64,000 nucleotides of DNA from Sphingomonas cavernae (GCF_003590775.1 NZ_QYUM01000004.1:496001-560000), one strand, 5' to 3'. Shown: positions 17,708-26,127, counted from the stretch's first letter. Numbers and translations are program-made. Notes: a model not told the origin generated them from the letters alone.

Positions 17708-19534
17708 TCACCCGCGCTTGGGCGGCGCGGCTTCGGGGCCTGCTTCGATCAGTTCGGCGAGGTCGCCAGCCGGGCTGACGCTCGGAATCGACGTCATGGC
17801 GCGCGTTACCGCAGCGGGATCAACCGTTCCCACCGCCGCGGTGAGCATGTCGAACACCGGTGCGGTGGAAAGTCCGGCGAACGATGCGCCATATCGCACG
17901 CGCATATCCGCCAGCGCATCCTCGCGACCGAGCATCGCAAGCGAGATCGCGTAACGCAGCACCACCGCCTGATCGACGTCGCTGATGCGGCCGTTTGCCG
18001 CGGGGAGTTGCGCCTCGCTCTCGATGGCAAGGCCCGCCCAGTCGCGGTTCTTCCACAGAATCTCGGCGCGCAACACGGACGCGCCGGGCACGTCCTGAAG
18101 GACGGCAAAGGCTTCCTCCACCTTGCCGATCTGGCTGAGCGCAACCGCCTCTACGCGCTTGCGCGCATTGATCATGTCGTCGGGATAGGCATTGCCAGCG
18201 GTCTTGCGCAGCGCGGAGAGCGCACGATCAGGACGTCCGGCAAGAATGTGCAGAGAAGCAACCCTAGCGGAGAGCGGCCCCTGCGCAAGATCGCGGGCGC
18301 GCACGAAGAGCTGATGCTCGAGCAGGTCGGCCGCCCGACCATAAAGCCCGGCAATCTGGAGCCGCTCGGCAAGCTGGTTGACCAGAAAATCACCCGCCGC
18401 CCCGCTTGGCGCGAGGTCGCGATAGTCCCAATAGAGTCCCGCAGCCTGATCGAGCGGCAGCTTGCTTGCGGGATCGAGCGCGGCAGAGAGCCGCGCCTGG
18501 AGTCCCGCGACAAAATCGGGTCCCTGGCGACCCGGCTCGAAGAAGCGGAACAGCGTCGCGCCCGCGCCCAGCGCGCCGCGCAGATCGCCTGCTTCAGCGC
18601 TCATCCGATAGCTGAGCTGGAGCGCGCGTTCCTCGATATGGTCGCCGCGCCAGACATAGCGCAGCTTGTCCAGCTCCTTGAGCGCCGCGGCGGGCCTGAT
18701 CGAGCCATTGGCGACCTTCGCTTCGATCTGGCTCAACCGGGCGTCCATCCGCTCTGCCATCGTGCCGCTCTGCTCCACGCGGGCGAAACGCAATCGCGCT
18801 TCCGCCGGCTGTCCCAGTGCGAGACTTACCCGGCCGCGATAGAGATTCGCGGCGGAATCACGATCGGGAAGCTGCGCCAGCCATCGCGATGCCAGTTCGG
18901 GCTTTCCGGTTTCCACGGCCGCGCGCGCCATGCCGATGATGAAGCGCCTGCGATCGGCACCCTTGCGCGCATTGATCGCTGGAAGCGCGCAATTGACATG
19001 CGCCATCGCCTGTTCACCGAAACCCGTCTGCGCCAGGGTGAGCACGCGCCAGGCGCAGGCCTCCGCATTGTTGACGAGGCCGGGCCCGGACAATTCGGCA
19101 AAGCCATCGGCCGGACGCCCCATCAGCGTCAGTGCCGCGCCGCGCGCCAGCCGGAAGGCGTCGACCATCATCAGGTCGGGATCGTCCTGCTGCATCACTT
19201 CAAGCACGCCCCAGGCCTCGGGGCCACGACCGCGCCCGACCAGGCTGCGCACATAGTTCCACCGCGCTCGCTGACGATGCACGCCCTTCGCCTTCGACAG
19301 CAGCTTCCACGCAGCTTCGTCGGGGATGACGCGCCACACAGACGGCATCGCCGCTTCCGGCTGTTGGGCGAGCGCGGCGGCGAAGCCGGGCAACCGCACC
19401 GGCGCGGGCGCGGCGGGCGCCGCATTCGCAGCAGGCATCGCCGGATTGATGGTCTGCGCAATTGACGCAGGTGGATTTGGAGCGGCGGACGCAGCGACAG
19501 CAGCGACGCCGGCAAGCAGCAACGCGGTCTTCAT
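17708..19534 (-). CDS. Periplasmic TPR-like flagellar-cluster protein (possible MotC analogue)
   Basis: This is a 608-residue protein with a signal peptide (MKTALLLAGVAAVAASA). The rest is a long run of helical hairpins of TPR/Sel1-like character (for example AEACAWRVLTLAQTGFGEQAMAHVNCAL and ALQLSYRMSAEAGDLRGALGAGATLF). In rhizobia the periplasmic motility protein MotC is helical and needs the chaperone MotE; a MotE-like gene lies 0.8 kb away here, so an analogous role is plausible but not shown. The ATG at 19534 overlaps the stop of the preceding small gene by one base; a longer in-frame extension upstream lacks a signal peptide and is unlikely. Confidence 0.65.
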   Translation of the reverse strand: MKTALLLAGVAAVAASAAPNPPASIAQTINPAMPAANAAPAAPAPVRLPGFAAALAQQPEAAMPSVWRVIPDEAAWKLLSKAKGVHRQRARWNYVRSLVGRGRGPEAWGVLEVMQQDDPDLMMVDAFRLARGAALTLMGRPADGFAELSGPGLVNNAEACAWRVLTLAQTGFGEQAMAHVNCALPAINARKGADRRRFIIGMARAAVETGKPELASRWLAQLPDRDSAANLYRGRVSLALGQPAEARLRFARVEQSGTMAERMDARLSQIEAKVANGSIRPAAALKELDKLRYVWRGDHIEERALQLSYRMSAEAGDLRGALGAGATLFRFFEPGRQGPDFVAGLQARLSAALDPASKLPLDQAAGLYWDYRDLAPSGAAGDFLVNQLAERLQIAGLYGRAADLLEHQLFVRARDLAQGPLSARVASLHILAGRPDRALSALRKTAGNAYPDDMINARKRVEAVALSQIGKVEEAFAVLQDVPGASVLRAEILWKNRDWAGLAIESEAQLPAANGRISDVDQAVVLRYAISLAMLGREDALADMRVRYGASFAGLSTAPVFDMLTAAVGTVDPAAVTRAMTSIPSVSPAGDLAELIEAGPEAAPPKRG

Positions 19535-19797
19535 CAGAGCGGCGCCTTGAACAGCCCGAGCGCGGCAATCAGCGTGCCGCCAAGGCCGCAGCCGACAACG
19601 AAGAGCATCGCGAGCACCCATGACGAGACGGTTTTCGGCGCGTCGGGTCGGATCGCCATCTGCGGCGTCTGCGCGGCGCGCGAAACCTCGCTCTCGATTT
19701 CCTGCACGTCGGGGTCGCCTCTGCGCCTTAGGGGCGATTCGGCCGTCTGGCCCGAATTAAATACGCGGACCCTTCCGGGTCGCTGGTCGCGGCTCAT
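19534..19797 (-). CDS. Small single-pass membrane protein of the flagellar cluster
   Basis: This is an 87-residue protein that I do not recognise. The first 55 residues are charged and cytoplasmic in character (RRRGDPDVQEIESEVSRA); one membrane helix follows near the C-terminus (WVLAMLFVVGCGLGGTLIAALGL). It is the first gene of a two-gene operon with the TPR protein and overlaps it by one base. The recurring TCCTATAAT promoter box lies 35 bases upstream. The context suggests a motility role, perhaps as an inner-membrane anchor for the TPR protein. Confidence 0.6.
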   Translation of the reverse strand: MSRDQRPGRVRVFNSGQTAESPLRRRGDPDVQEIESEVSRAAQTPQMAIRPDAPKTVSSWVLAMLFVVGCGLGGTLIAALGLFKAPL

Positions 19798-19828
19798 TCT
19801 GGGTGCACCCCGCTAACGTGATCTTCAT

Positions 19829-19874
19829 CCTATTATAGGAAGAAAAGGTCCGACGCGGCGGTTCTCCTGGAGAA
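19829..19874. promoter_or_regulatory. Divergent promoter region with symmetrical TCCTATTATAGGA box
   Basis: TCCTATTATAGGA (19828-19840) is symmetrical, so it presents a TATAAT/TATTAT hexamer on both strands, facing the small membrane protein gene and the secreted protein gene. A perfect 13-bp dyad TTCTCCTGGAGAA follows at 19862-19874 on the plus-strand side, 33 bases before the secreted protein's start. Confidence 0.45.
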
Positions 19875-19907
19875 TCGCGCGGACAGTGCAGGATTCGGAG
19901 ACACGTA

Positions 19908-20315
19908 ATGCGTAGCAAAATGATCGCCGCGGCAACCGCGTTGTCGGTACTGGCGATGAGTCCTTCGGCGGGTGCCGCCGATCCAAGCGGCGTTGCCGCC
20001 GACACGCCGCATTTCGTGCCGCTCGACCGGATAACCACTCCGATTTTCGGGGCCAGCCGGATCGAGGGAGAACTCGACCTCGCGGTCGTGCTCGAAGCCA
20101 GCGGTTCTGCCTCGGCCGCGGCGATGCGGGCACGGATACCCGAGATGCGCGCTGCCTCGCTGGCCGCCACGCTCGAATTTTCCCGGCTTCACGCGTCGGG
20201 TTTCGCGCCGGTAAACGCCGAACAACTGAGCGCGGATCTCACTGCGGCGCTGAAGCCCGTTCATCCCGGACTGACCCGGGTGCTGATCGTGAAGGTCTCT
20301 GCCCTGCCCGACTGA
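19908..20315 (+). CDS. Secreted hypothetical protein of the flagellar cluster
   Basis: This is a 135-residue protein with a clear signal peptide (MIAAATALSVLAMSPSAGA). The mature part is about 110 residues with no cysteine or obvious catalytic motif. The end (ADLTAALKPVHPGLTRVLIVKVSALPD) loosely resembles the C-terminal strand of periplasmic FliL-like domains. I do not recognise the family. The gene is single, divergent from the small membrane protein gene, and has its own strong terminator. Its setting inside the flagellar cluster suggests a periplasmic motility accessory. Confidence 0.6.
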   Translation: MRSKMIAAATALSVLAMSPSAGAADPSGVAADTPHFVPLDRITTPIFGASRIEGELDLAVVLEASGSASAAAMRARIPEMRAASLAATLEFSRLHASGFAPVNAEQLSADLTAALKPVHPGLTRVLIVKVSALPD

Positions 20316-20332
20316 TCGTCGCGTGCATGAGC

Positions 20333-20363
20333 GCCCGCCGTCCCTTGAAACGGCGGGCTTTTT
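20333..20363 (+). terminator. Rho-independent terminator
   Basis: A 9-bp perfect stem (GCCCGCCGT/ACGGCGGGC) with an 8-base loop and five T residues lies 17 bases after the secreted protein's stop codon. It also separates this gene from the convergent motE-like gene. Confidence 0.88.
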
Positions 20364-20372
20364 CGCGCCTTG

Positions 20373-21086
20373 TTATCGCGCCGGCTTCCGCGCGCCGTCG
20401 GCTCTGGATGCCTTGGATGTCCTGGAGGGCTTCTCCTCCCCGACATCCCTTTCTTTAGTCGCCTGTCGTCGCGACGGCTCTGCTGCTGGACGTGCAGCAA
20501 TCTGCACTGGCTTCACCACCTTCTTGCCCGCCAGCGCCATGCTGAGCTGCACGGCCGCCCCTGCGCTCATGTTGGACATGATCAGCGCGGTGGAACGTTC
20601 GCGCATCCGCCGAGCAACCTCGGTCTGGACGTCAAGATCGAGTCGTTCGAAGATAAGCGCCGCCTTGGCAGGCTTCATCGTCTGATAGATGCGCGCGAGT
20701 TCGTCATAGGGCTCGAATTGGGGCGCTGCGTCTGCGCCGGCTGAACCGGCCGGCCGCGGGGGCTCGGACTGGCGCGCCTGCATGTCGGCCTTCAATCTTT
20801 CCTCGCTCGCGCGCGCCGCCTGCTCGCGCAGTTCGAGCGCGCGCTTCTGCTGGACCAGCGCCTGGTCGCGCTCGCGAACGCTCTGCTGGATCGACGTACC
20901 AAGCCGGGTGGCCGGCACCTGCTCGGCGGGCGCTGCGACCGCAACCGCGTTGGCGATTGCCGATAATCCGGCGACCCCTGCCGTCAGCATCAGCAGCGAC
21001 GGTCGCCCCAGCTTCCGCAGCATATCGGGCGCCGCAGGGACGAGCTTGTCGAGGCCGCCAAACAGCGGCTGTGGGGTCGCGGTCAT
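20373..21086 (-). CDS. MotE-like flagellar protein (MgtE-N-type domain)
   Basis: This is a 237-residue protein. One membrane or signal helix near residues 30-52 (PSLLMLTAGVAGLSAIANAVAVA) is followed by a coiled coil (RERDQALVQQKRALELREQAARASEERL). An MgtE_N-like segment comes next (YDELARIYQTMKPAKAALIFERLDLDVQTEVARRMRERSTALIMSNM region), then a basic tail. In Sinorhizobium MotE is a periplasmic chaperone for MotC. The gene overlaps the start of its upstream neighbour by one base and ends the fliL-fliM operon. The basic tail of about 35 residues (KKVVKPVQIAARPAAEPSRR onward) is low complexity. Confidence 0.72.
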   Translation of the reverse strand: MTATPQPLFGGLDKLVPAAPDMLRKLGRPSLLMLTAGVAGLSAIANAVAVAAPAEQVPATRLGTSIQQSVRERDQALVQQKRALELREQAARASEERLKADMQARQSEPPRPAGSAGADAAPQFEPYDELARIYQTMKPAKAALIFERLDLDVQTEVARRMRERSTALIMSNMSAGAAVQLSMALAGKKVVKPVQIAARPAAEPSRRQATKERDVGEEKPSRTSKASRADGARKPAR

Positions 21087-21517
21087 TACGCCGCATCCAT
21101 GCCGGCCACGACCCGCGCGGCCCTGGCGTTACGCTTGCGCTGCGCAGGCTTTACGGAGGCCCTGGCATTTGCCTCGGCCTGCTGTTCCTCCTTCATTCGC
21201 TCACCCGCATTGGCGGCGGCGTCCATGATCCGTTCGGCGACGGCGTTGCCGATTCCCACCATCACCGACAGCTCGTCGCGCAGCGATTCTCCCGACGCGA
21301 TCGTCCGCGTTGTCGCCGCGCCGTCAGTGGCGAGGATCGTTTTCAGTTCGGCGAGAACCGACCGCGCCTGCGCAGTTGCCCGATCGAGCTGCTTGACCGT
21401 TTCGCCAAGATCCCCCGATTTGATGGCGTTGAAGCTGCGCATCATCCGCGCGCACTGAATCAGCACCGCAACGCACAGCGCCATGAGGACGAGGTTGGTG
21501 AAGGTCGCGAATGTCAT
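21086..21517 (-). CDS. Flagellar-operon membrane protein (DUF6468-like)
   Basis: This is a 143-residue protein with an N-terminal membrane helix (FTNLVLMALCVAVLIQCARMM) followed by a helical cytoplasmic or periplasmic region (LGETVKQLDRATAQARSVLAELKTIL) and a basic C-terminus. The size and position between fliM and a motE-like gene match the DUF6468 proteins of alphaproteobacterial flagellar operons, whose function is not established. The ATG at 21517 was chosen because it overlaps the fliM stop as ATGA; the longer frame upstream is a fliM shadow. Confidence 0.6.
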   Translation of the reverse strand: MTFATFTNLVLMALCVAVLIQCARMMRSFNAIKSGDLGETVKQLDRATAQARSVLAELKTILATDGAATTRTIASGESLRDELSVMVGIGNAVAERIMDAAANAGERMKEEQQAEANARASVKPAQRKRNARAARVVAGMDAA

Positions 21518-22533
21518 TTGGGGAACCCCTTTGAAATGTCGGTTACAAGCCGGATGGCGATATTGTTGCAGCGCTGCCCAATATGGGCGTGGCCCAGTGG
21601 CACGCCGCCGCAATGCACCTCGAGCGGGTCGTCGGGGCCACGGTTGAGCGCGATCGTCTGCCCCACTGCCATGCTCATCACGTCATGGACGCGCATGTGC
21701 TTCTCGCCGAGCACGACGTCGACCAGCACCTCGGTATTGTGCAGTTCGCATGCCATATGCGTTTCCCATATGCGGTCGCGTCCGAGCTTTTCGCCCATGA
21801 AGCGCTGGAGCAGCTTCTCGCGCACCGGTTCGATCGTGGCATAGGGCAGCAGAATGCTGAACTTGCCTCCGCGCCCCTCCATGTCGACGCGGAAGGTGGC
21901 AACCGCGGCTATGTTCGTCGGCCCCGCAATCGCGGCGAAGCGCGGGCTGGTCTCGACGCGCTCGAGCTCGATCCCGACCGGCTCGATCGCCTCGAACGCG
22001 CCCGCGAAATCGTCGAGAGCGAGCTGCACCATCTTGGACACCAGCATCGTCTCGATCGTGGTGAAGGCGCGCCCGTCGATCGTGAGCGAGCTGTTGCCCT
22101 TGCGCCCGCCGAGCAACGCGTCGACCACCGCGTAGATCAGACCTGAATCCACGGTGACGACGCCGAAATTCTCCCACTCGCGGACCTTGAACACGCCGAA
22201 CATCGCGGGAAGCGGCACGCGGTTCATGAATTCGCCGAAGCGGTGCGACGTAATTTCCTCGAGACTGACGTCGATCGCATCCGACGTCAGGTTGCGCATG
22301 CTTGTCGCGAAGGTGCGGATCATCCGCTCGCACACCACCTCCAGCATCGGCAGCCGCTCATGACTGATAACGTTGGATTCAATGACCGCCTTCAATCCGC
22401 TTTTCTGCGGCGCGGGCGCGGTGCCGTCGAAGCCGAACAGCGCGTCGATGCCCGCCTGGTCGAAGGTTGCATCCCCGCCCGGCATCAGCATCGGCGGCTC
22501 GGGCAGCTCGAAATCCTCGAAATCGTCGCTCAT
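21514..22533 (-). CDS. fliM: Flagellar motor switch protein FliM
   Basis: This is a 339-residue C-ring protein that couples chemotaxis to motor direction. Near the N-terminus FDQAGIDALFGF resembles the CheY-P-binding motif of FliM. The middle domain (MLEVVCERMIRTFATSMRNLTSDAIDVSLEEITSHRFGEFMNRVPLPA region) binds FliG. The C-terminal SpoA domain (ELHNTEVLVDVVLGEKHMRVHDVMSMAVGQTI region) packs with FliN. The start overlaps the fliL stop by 4 bases, and the stop overlaps the next gene. Confidence 0.95.
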   Translation of the reverse strand: MSDDFEDFELPEPPMLMPGGDATFDQAGIDALFGFDGTAPAPQKSGLKAVIESNVISHERLPMLEVVCERMIRTFATSMRNLTSDAIDVSLEEITSHRFGEFMNRVPLPAMFGVFKVREWENFGVVTVDSGLIYAVVDALLGGRKGNSSLTIDGRAFTTIETMLVSKMVQLALDDFAGAFEAIEPVGIELERVETSPRFAAIAGPTNIAAVATFRVDMEGRGGKFSILLPYATIEPVREKLLQRFMGEKLGRDRIWETHMACELHNTEVLVDVVLGEKHMRVHDVMSMAVGQTIALNRGPDDPLEVHCGGVPLGHAHIGQRCNNIAIRLVTDISKGFPK

Positions 22534-23018
22534 TGCTGAACCAGGTCCTGGATCAGCACGTCGCGGACCACGCCCCCGCCGAGCACCTCCGTCGCGCGCG
22601 CCATCATTTCTTCCTTCACGCGAAATACCGCCGCCGATCCATTGAGGTCTTCGGGTCGAAGCTCGCGCAGAAACGGCTGGAGCGCATCGAGGATCACGGG
22701 CAGCTTTTCCTTGATCTCTTCGGATTTTCCGGGATCGGTTGCAACGACGATGAAGCGCAGCTTCAGAAACCGCGCCTGACCATCGCTGCTGCGCAGGTTC
22801 ACGATCAGCGGCGGCACCTCGACATAGGATGCCGATTGCACGCCTGCGCCGGCAGGCTTCTCGCCCTCGTCGCCGCCCATCAGCGCGAAACCCGCGCCCG
22901 CACCGCCGAGCAGAACGACCGCGCCGATTGCAGCGACGATGATCATCTTGCGCCTGTTCGGCGCCGGGCCCTCTTCTGCCTTCGCGGGCGCCGTTTCACT
23001 GATTGCATTGGTCGACAC
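22530..23018 (-). CDS. fliL: Flagellar basal-body protein FliL
   Basis: This is a 162-residue protein: a short cytoplasmic tail, one membrane helix (RKMIIVAAIGAVVLLGGAGAGFALM), then the periplasmic FliL domain (YVEVPPLIVNLRSSDGQARFLKLRFIVVATD). FliL encircles the stator units and supports torque. The GTG at 23018 was chosen because AAGGGGG lies 8 bases upstream. A longer in-frame start at 23087 is only about 9 bases downstream of the TATAAT box at 23096-23101 and would place the start codon at the expected transcription start. It is the first gene of fliL-fliM-orf-motE-like. Confidence 0.9.
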   Translation of the reverse strand: MSTNAISETAPAKAEEGPAPNRRKMIIVAAIGAVVLLGGAGAGFALMGGDEGEKPAGAGVQSASYVEVPPLIVNLRSSDGQARFLKLRFIVVATDPGKSEEIKEKLPVILDALQPFLRELRPEDLNGSAAVFRVKEEMMARATEVLGGGVVRDVLIQDLVQQ

Positions 23019-23095
23019 GCACATCACCCCCTTGAGCCGTCGGCGCGTCCCCATCGAAATACGGGGCCAGCGTCCGTTCTCGTCCATTCGCCTCT

Positions 23096-23126
23096 ATTAT
23101 AGGATGAGTGCTCGGCAAATTTTGCC
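23096..23126. promoter_or_regulatory. fliL/flgF divergent promoter: TCCTATAAT box plus GGCAAATTTTGCC palindrome
   Basis: On the minus strand TATAAT (23096-23101, in ATCCTATAAT) faces fliL. Twelve bases upstream of it lies the 13-bp dyad GGCAAATTTTGCC (23114-23126), where a -35 would normally sit, so the dyad probably binds an activator that replaces -35 contact. The dyad lies 40 bases before the flgF start on the other strand and may serve both genes. Confidence 0.6.
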
Positions 23127-23165
23127 TGGCGCACATTTATCGCCGATTTTTCTGAGGTGTGTCGA

Positions 23166-23909
23166 ATGGACGTCTCAACCTATGTGCTGCTGAGCCACGA
23201 GCAGGCGCTTCGTCGCAGGCTCGACGTCACCGCGAACAACATGGCGAACAGCAACACCGTGGGCTTCAAGCGCGAGCAGCCGCTGTTCCATGAATATGTC
23301 GAGCAGACGAAGGAAGCGCCGGTCGAAGACGCGAAGAAGACCTCCTACGTGCTCGACTATGGCGCGGTGCACGACATCAGCCAGGGCGCATTTCAGGCGA
23401 CGGGCAATCCGCTCGACGTGATGATCGACGGCCCGGGCTATCTCAATGTGGAGACGCCCGAAGGCGGCGTCGCCTATACGCGCGCGGGCTTCATCAAGAT
23501 CCTGGAAACGGGCGAACTCGCCACCTCGGGCGGGCAGCGCATCCTGGGCGCCGATGGGCGTCCGATCGCGGTGCCGGCCGACCAGAAGGCCACCGTCACG
23601 ATCGCCCAGGACGGCACCGTCATGACTCGCGACGGCGAAGTCGGGCGGATTGCGGTCACCAGCTTCGCCGATGAAAATATGGTTTCGCCGCGCGGGGACG
23701 GGATGATGACCGGCACGAGAGGAACCGCGTTGACGCAGGCGCAAACGAAGCTGCGGATCGGCGGCATCGAAGCGTCCAACGTTCAGCCGATCGTCGAGAC
23801 CACCGCGATGGTCGAGGTTTTGCGGTCGTACCAGACCAGTCAGCGCATGTCCGAGAGCCTCAGCGAGATGCGCAAGAGCGCCATCGGCCGCCTCGGTCGC
23901 GTCAACTGA
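23166..23909 (+). CDS. flgF: Flagellar rod protein FlgF
   Basis: This is a 247-residue proximal rod protein. It has the rod N-terminal motif (LLSHEQALRRRLDVTANNMANSNTVGFKRE), the FlgEFG core (VMIDGPGYLNVETPEGGVAYTRAGFIKI region) and the C-terminal motif (GGIEASNVQPIVETTAMVEVLRSYQTSQRM). The ATG at 23166 has GAGG upstream; an earlier in-frame ATG at 23157 overlaps that site. It is followed by flgG, flgA and flgH on the same strand, probably as one operon. Confidence 0.95.
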   Translation: MDVSTYVLLSHEQALRRRLDVTANNMANSNTVGFKREQPLFHEYVEQTKEAPVEDAKKTSYVLDYGAVHDISQGAFQATGNPLDVMIDGPGYLNVETPEGGVAYTRAGFIKILETGELATSGGQRILGADGRPIAVPADQKATVTIAQDGTVMTRDGEVGRIAVTSFADENMVSPRGDGMMTGTRGTALTQAQTKLRIGGIEASNVQPIVETTAMVEVLRSYQTSQRMSESLSEMRKSAIGRLGRVN

Positions 23910-23946
23910 CCTATAAGTAACTCAGTATCCATCTGAAAGGATTGTC

Positions 23947-24732
23947 ATGCGTTCGCTTTCCATCGCTGCCACGGGCATGCTCGCCCAGCAGACCAATGTC
24001 GACGTGATCTCGAACAACATCGCCAACATGAACACCACCGCGTTCAAGCGGCAGCGCGCCGAGTTCCAGGACCTGCTCTACCAGCAGGTCTCCCGCCCCG
24101 GCGCCTCGTCAAGCGCGGACGGTACGCGCATCCCGTCGGGCATCCAGATTGGCGCGGGCGTGCGCACAGGCGGGGTCTATCGCATCACCGATCAGGGCGC
24201 GATGACCAACACGGGCAATCGCTACGACATCGCGGTCGATGGGCCGGGCTATTTCCAGATCGCGCTGCCTTCGGGTGAGGTCGCCTTTACGCGAGCTGGC
24301 TCCTTCCAGCTCTCCGATCAGGGCGAACTCGTCACCACCGACGGTTACCGGGTCCAGCCCGACATCACCATTCCACAAGGCGCGATCGACGTGGTCGTGT
24401 CGAAGACGGGCGAGGTCCAGGTCAAGATGTCGGGCGAGCCCGAGATGCAGACCGTCGGCCAGCTCGAACTCGCCACCTTCGTCAACGAAGCGGGGCTCGA
24501 AGCGATCGGATCGAGCATGTTTATCGAGACGGCAGCTTCCGGCCAGCCCACAGTCGCTCTCCCCGGAGCCGAAGGCTTTGGCACGCTGACCCAGGGCTTC
24601 CTCGAAGCCTCCAACGTCAACCCGGTGGCCGAAGTGACCGCACTCATCACGGCGCAGCGTGCCTATGAAATGAACAGCCGCGTCGTGAAGACCGCGGACG
24701 AGATGCTCTCGACCACCAGCCAGCTCCGCTAA
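23947..24732 (+). CDS. flgG: Flagellar distal rod protein FlgG
   Basis: This is a 261-residue protein, the usual FlgG length. The N-terminus is RSLSIAATGMLAQQTNVDVISNNIANMNTTAFKRQRAEF and the C-terminus is GFLEASNVNPVAEVTALITAQRAYEMNSRVVKTADEML; both are strongly conserved in FlgG. It builds the distal rod that crosses the L and P rings. It lies 37 bases after flgF, and flgA starts 6 bases after its stop. Confidence 0.97.
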   Translation: MRSLSIAATGMLAQQTNVDVISNNIANMNTTAFKRQRAEFQDLLYQQVSRPGASSSADGTRIPSGIQIGAGVRTGGVYRITDQGAMTNTGNRYDIAVDGPGYFQIALPSGEVAFTRAGSFQLSDQGELVTTDGYRVQPDITIPQGAIDVVVSKTGEVQVKMSGEPEMQTVGQLELATFVNEAGLEAIGSSMFIETAASGQPTVALPGAEGFGTLTQGFLEASNVNPVAEVTALITAQRAYEMNSRVVKTADEMLSTTSQLR

Positions 24733-24738
24733 GCCGCG

Positions 24739-25188
24739 ATGCGTCTGTTCCTTTCCGCAGTGCTGGTCGCGGCGCCCGGCGCGCTGCATGCGCAGGTCGC
24801 GCCCGCCACCGTCGACACGCCGGTGCTCGTCCGCGTCATCGAAAAGGGAGAGCCAATCTCCCCCGGCGATTTCGCGGTCGAACCCCGTCCGGCAAGTGTC
24901 GCACGCGGCGCGATCGCCCCCATCGAAGCAGCCGGCCTTGAGGCCGCACGCCGGCTGATGGCCGGTGCGCCGGTCCGCGCCGCCGATCTGGCAAAACCAC
25001 AGATGGTCCGCCGCGGCGAGGCCGTGACGATCGCGCTTCGCTCGGGCGCGCTTTCAATCACCACTGCGGGCCGCGCGCTTTCAGGCGGCGGCAAGGGAGA
25101 TCCCGTCCGCGTGGTCAGCCTTAGCACCAACCGCACGCTCGATGCCGTCATCGAGGGTTCGAGCCGCGTCCGCGTGACCGGCCAATAG
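24739..25188 (+). CDS. flgA: P-ring assembly chaperone FlgA
   Basis: This is a 149-residue protein with a signal peptide (MRLFLSAVLVAAPGALHAQ) and an SAF-type domain (VLVRVIEKGEPISPGDFAVE, then VRRGEAVTIALRSGALSITTAGRALSGGGKGDPVRVV). It is shorter than the roughly 220 residues of enterobacterial FlgA, lacking the N-terminal subdomain, as is common in alphaproteobacteria. FlgA helps FlgI form the periplasmic P ring. The gene is between flgG and flgH; flgI itself is not in this window. Confidence 0.88.
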   Translation: MRLFLSAVLVAAPGALHAQVAPATVDTPVLVRVIEKGEPISPGDFAVEPRPASVARGAIAPIEAAGLEAARRLMAGAPVRAADLAKPQMVRRGEAVTIALRSGALSITTAGRALSGGGKGDPVRVVSLSTNRTLDAVIEGSSRVRVTGQ

Positions 25189-25200
25189 GAGTAACGCGCC

Positions 25201-25953
25201 ATGAAACGTATCGCATCCGCACTCGTGCTCGCTTCGCTCGTCGCGGGCTGCGGCGTGACCGATCGCCTCGCCAATGTCGGCCGCGCGCCGAAGTTGACGC
25301 CGATGGACAATCCATCTGCGCCGCTGATCGAACCCTCGCTCGGCAATCAGGCGGCGGCGCACCGCTCGGGCAAACCCGTCGAGACGGCGGCACCCAGCGC
25401 ATCGCTCTTCCGCACGGGCGCGGGCGCGTTCTTGCGCGACCAGCGCGCATCACGGATCGGTGACATTGTGACGATCCGCATCAACATTTCGGACCGCGCG
25501 GTCGTGGGTAACTCGACCACGCGCTCGCGCACGGGCTCGGAAAGCGCCGGGATCGCCTCGCTGTTCGGGCTTGAATCGCAGTTGGACAAGGTGCTTCCGG
25601 GCAATCCAGATCCCGCGAACCTCGTCGATACCAGTTCAGATTCGCAATCGGCGGGCGCGGGCAACACGTCACGCAGCGAACAGATCAACATGACCGTGGC
25701 GGCGCTCGTCACCGACGTGCTGCCCAACGGCAATCTACTGATCCGGGGCCGCCAGGAAGTGCGCGTCAATTTCGAGCTGCGTGAGCTGATCGTCTCCGGC
25801 GTGGTCCGTCCTGAGGACATCGCGCGCGACAACAGCATCCGTCACAGCCAGATCGCCGAAGCGCGGATCAGCTATGGCGGGCGCGGCCAGCTTACCGACG
25901 CGCAACAGGCGCGTTGGGGCCAGCAGATCTACGACGCCCTCTTTCCCTTCTGA
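25201..25953 (+). CDS. flgH: Flagellar L-ring lipoprotein FlgH
   Basis: This is a 250-residue outer membrane lipoprotein. The signal peptide ends in a lipobox (LVAGC, Cys 17). The conserved FlgH blocks are present: FLRDQRASRIGDIVTIRINISDRA, then the C-terminal SGVVRPEDIARDNSIRHSQIAEARISYGGRG. It forms the L ring around the distal rod. AGGAG lies before the ATG. It ends the flgF-flgG-flgA-flgH operon. After it comes an imperfect GC-rich hairpin without a T tract, so termination there is uncertain. Confidence 0.95.
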   Translation: MKRIASALVLASLVAGCGVTDRLANVGRAPKLTPMDNPSAPLIEPSLGNQAAAHRSGKPVETAAPSASLFRTGAGAFLRDQRASRIGDIVTIRINISDRAVVGNSTTRSRTGSESAGIASLFGLESQLDKVLPGNPDPANLVDTSSDSQSAGAGNTSRSEQINMTVAALVTDVLPNGNLLIRGRQEVRVNFELRELIVSGVVRPEDIARDNSIRHSQIAEARISYGGRGQLTDAQQARWGQQIYDALFPF

Positions 25954-26127
25954 AACACCTTCCCGCGCGAACAGGCGCCGTCGGGCCCGTCCCCGGCGGC
26001 GCCTTCGCATGTCTGACGTCGAATTTCATTAAGCTATTGTTATCCATAAATAATTGTGCCGCGTTGCTTTGGCGGGTCAGGATTTCTTCCCACAATGAAA
26101 GGCGAGCTGATGAGTTCAGATCGTCGG

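Noticed and set aside
17618-19465. Long open frame (615 codons) on the plus strand opposite the TPR protein
   Set aside because: It starts inside the intergenic repeat region and is Arg/His-rich with no fold pattern. The opposite strand has a signal peptide and ordered helical repeats.
23120-23160. Sigma-54 (-24/-12) promoter before flgF
   Set aside because: TGGCGCACATTTATCGCC has 12 rather than 10 bases between the GG and GC pairs, so the spacing is wrong. No other -24/-12 candidate stood out in the control regions I read closely.
26010-26060. FliA-type promoter before flagellin
   Set aside because: TTAAG and ATCCATAAAT occur, but only about 10 bases apart. The FliA spacing of 15 is not met, so I did not annotate a flagellin promoter.
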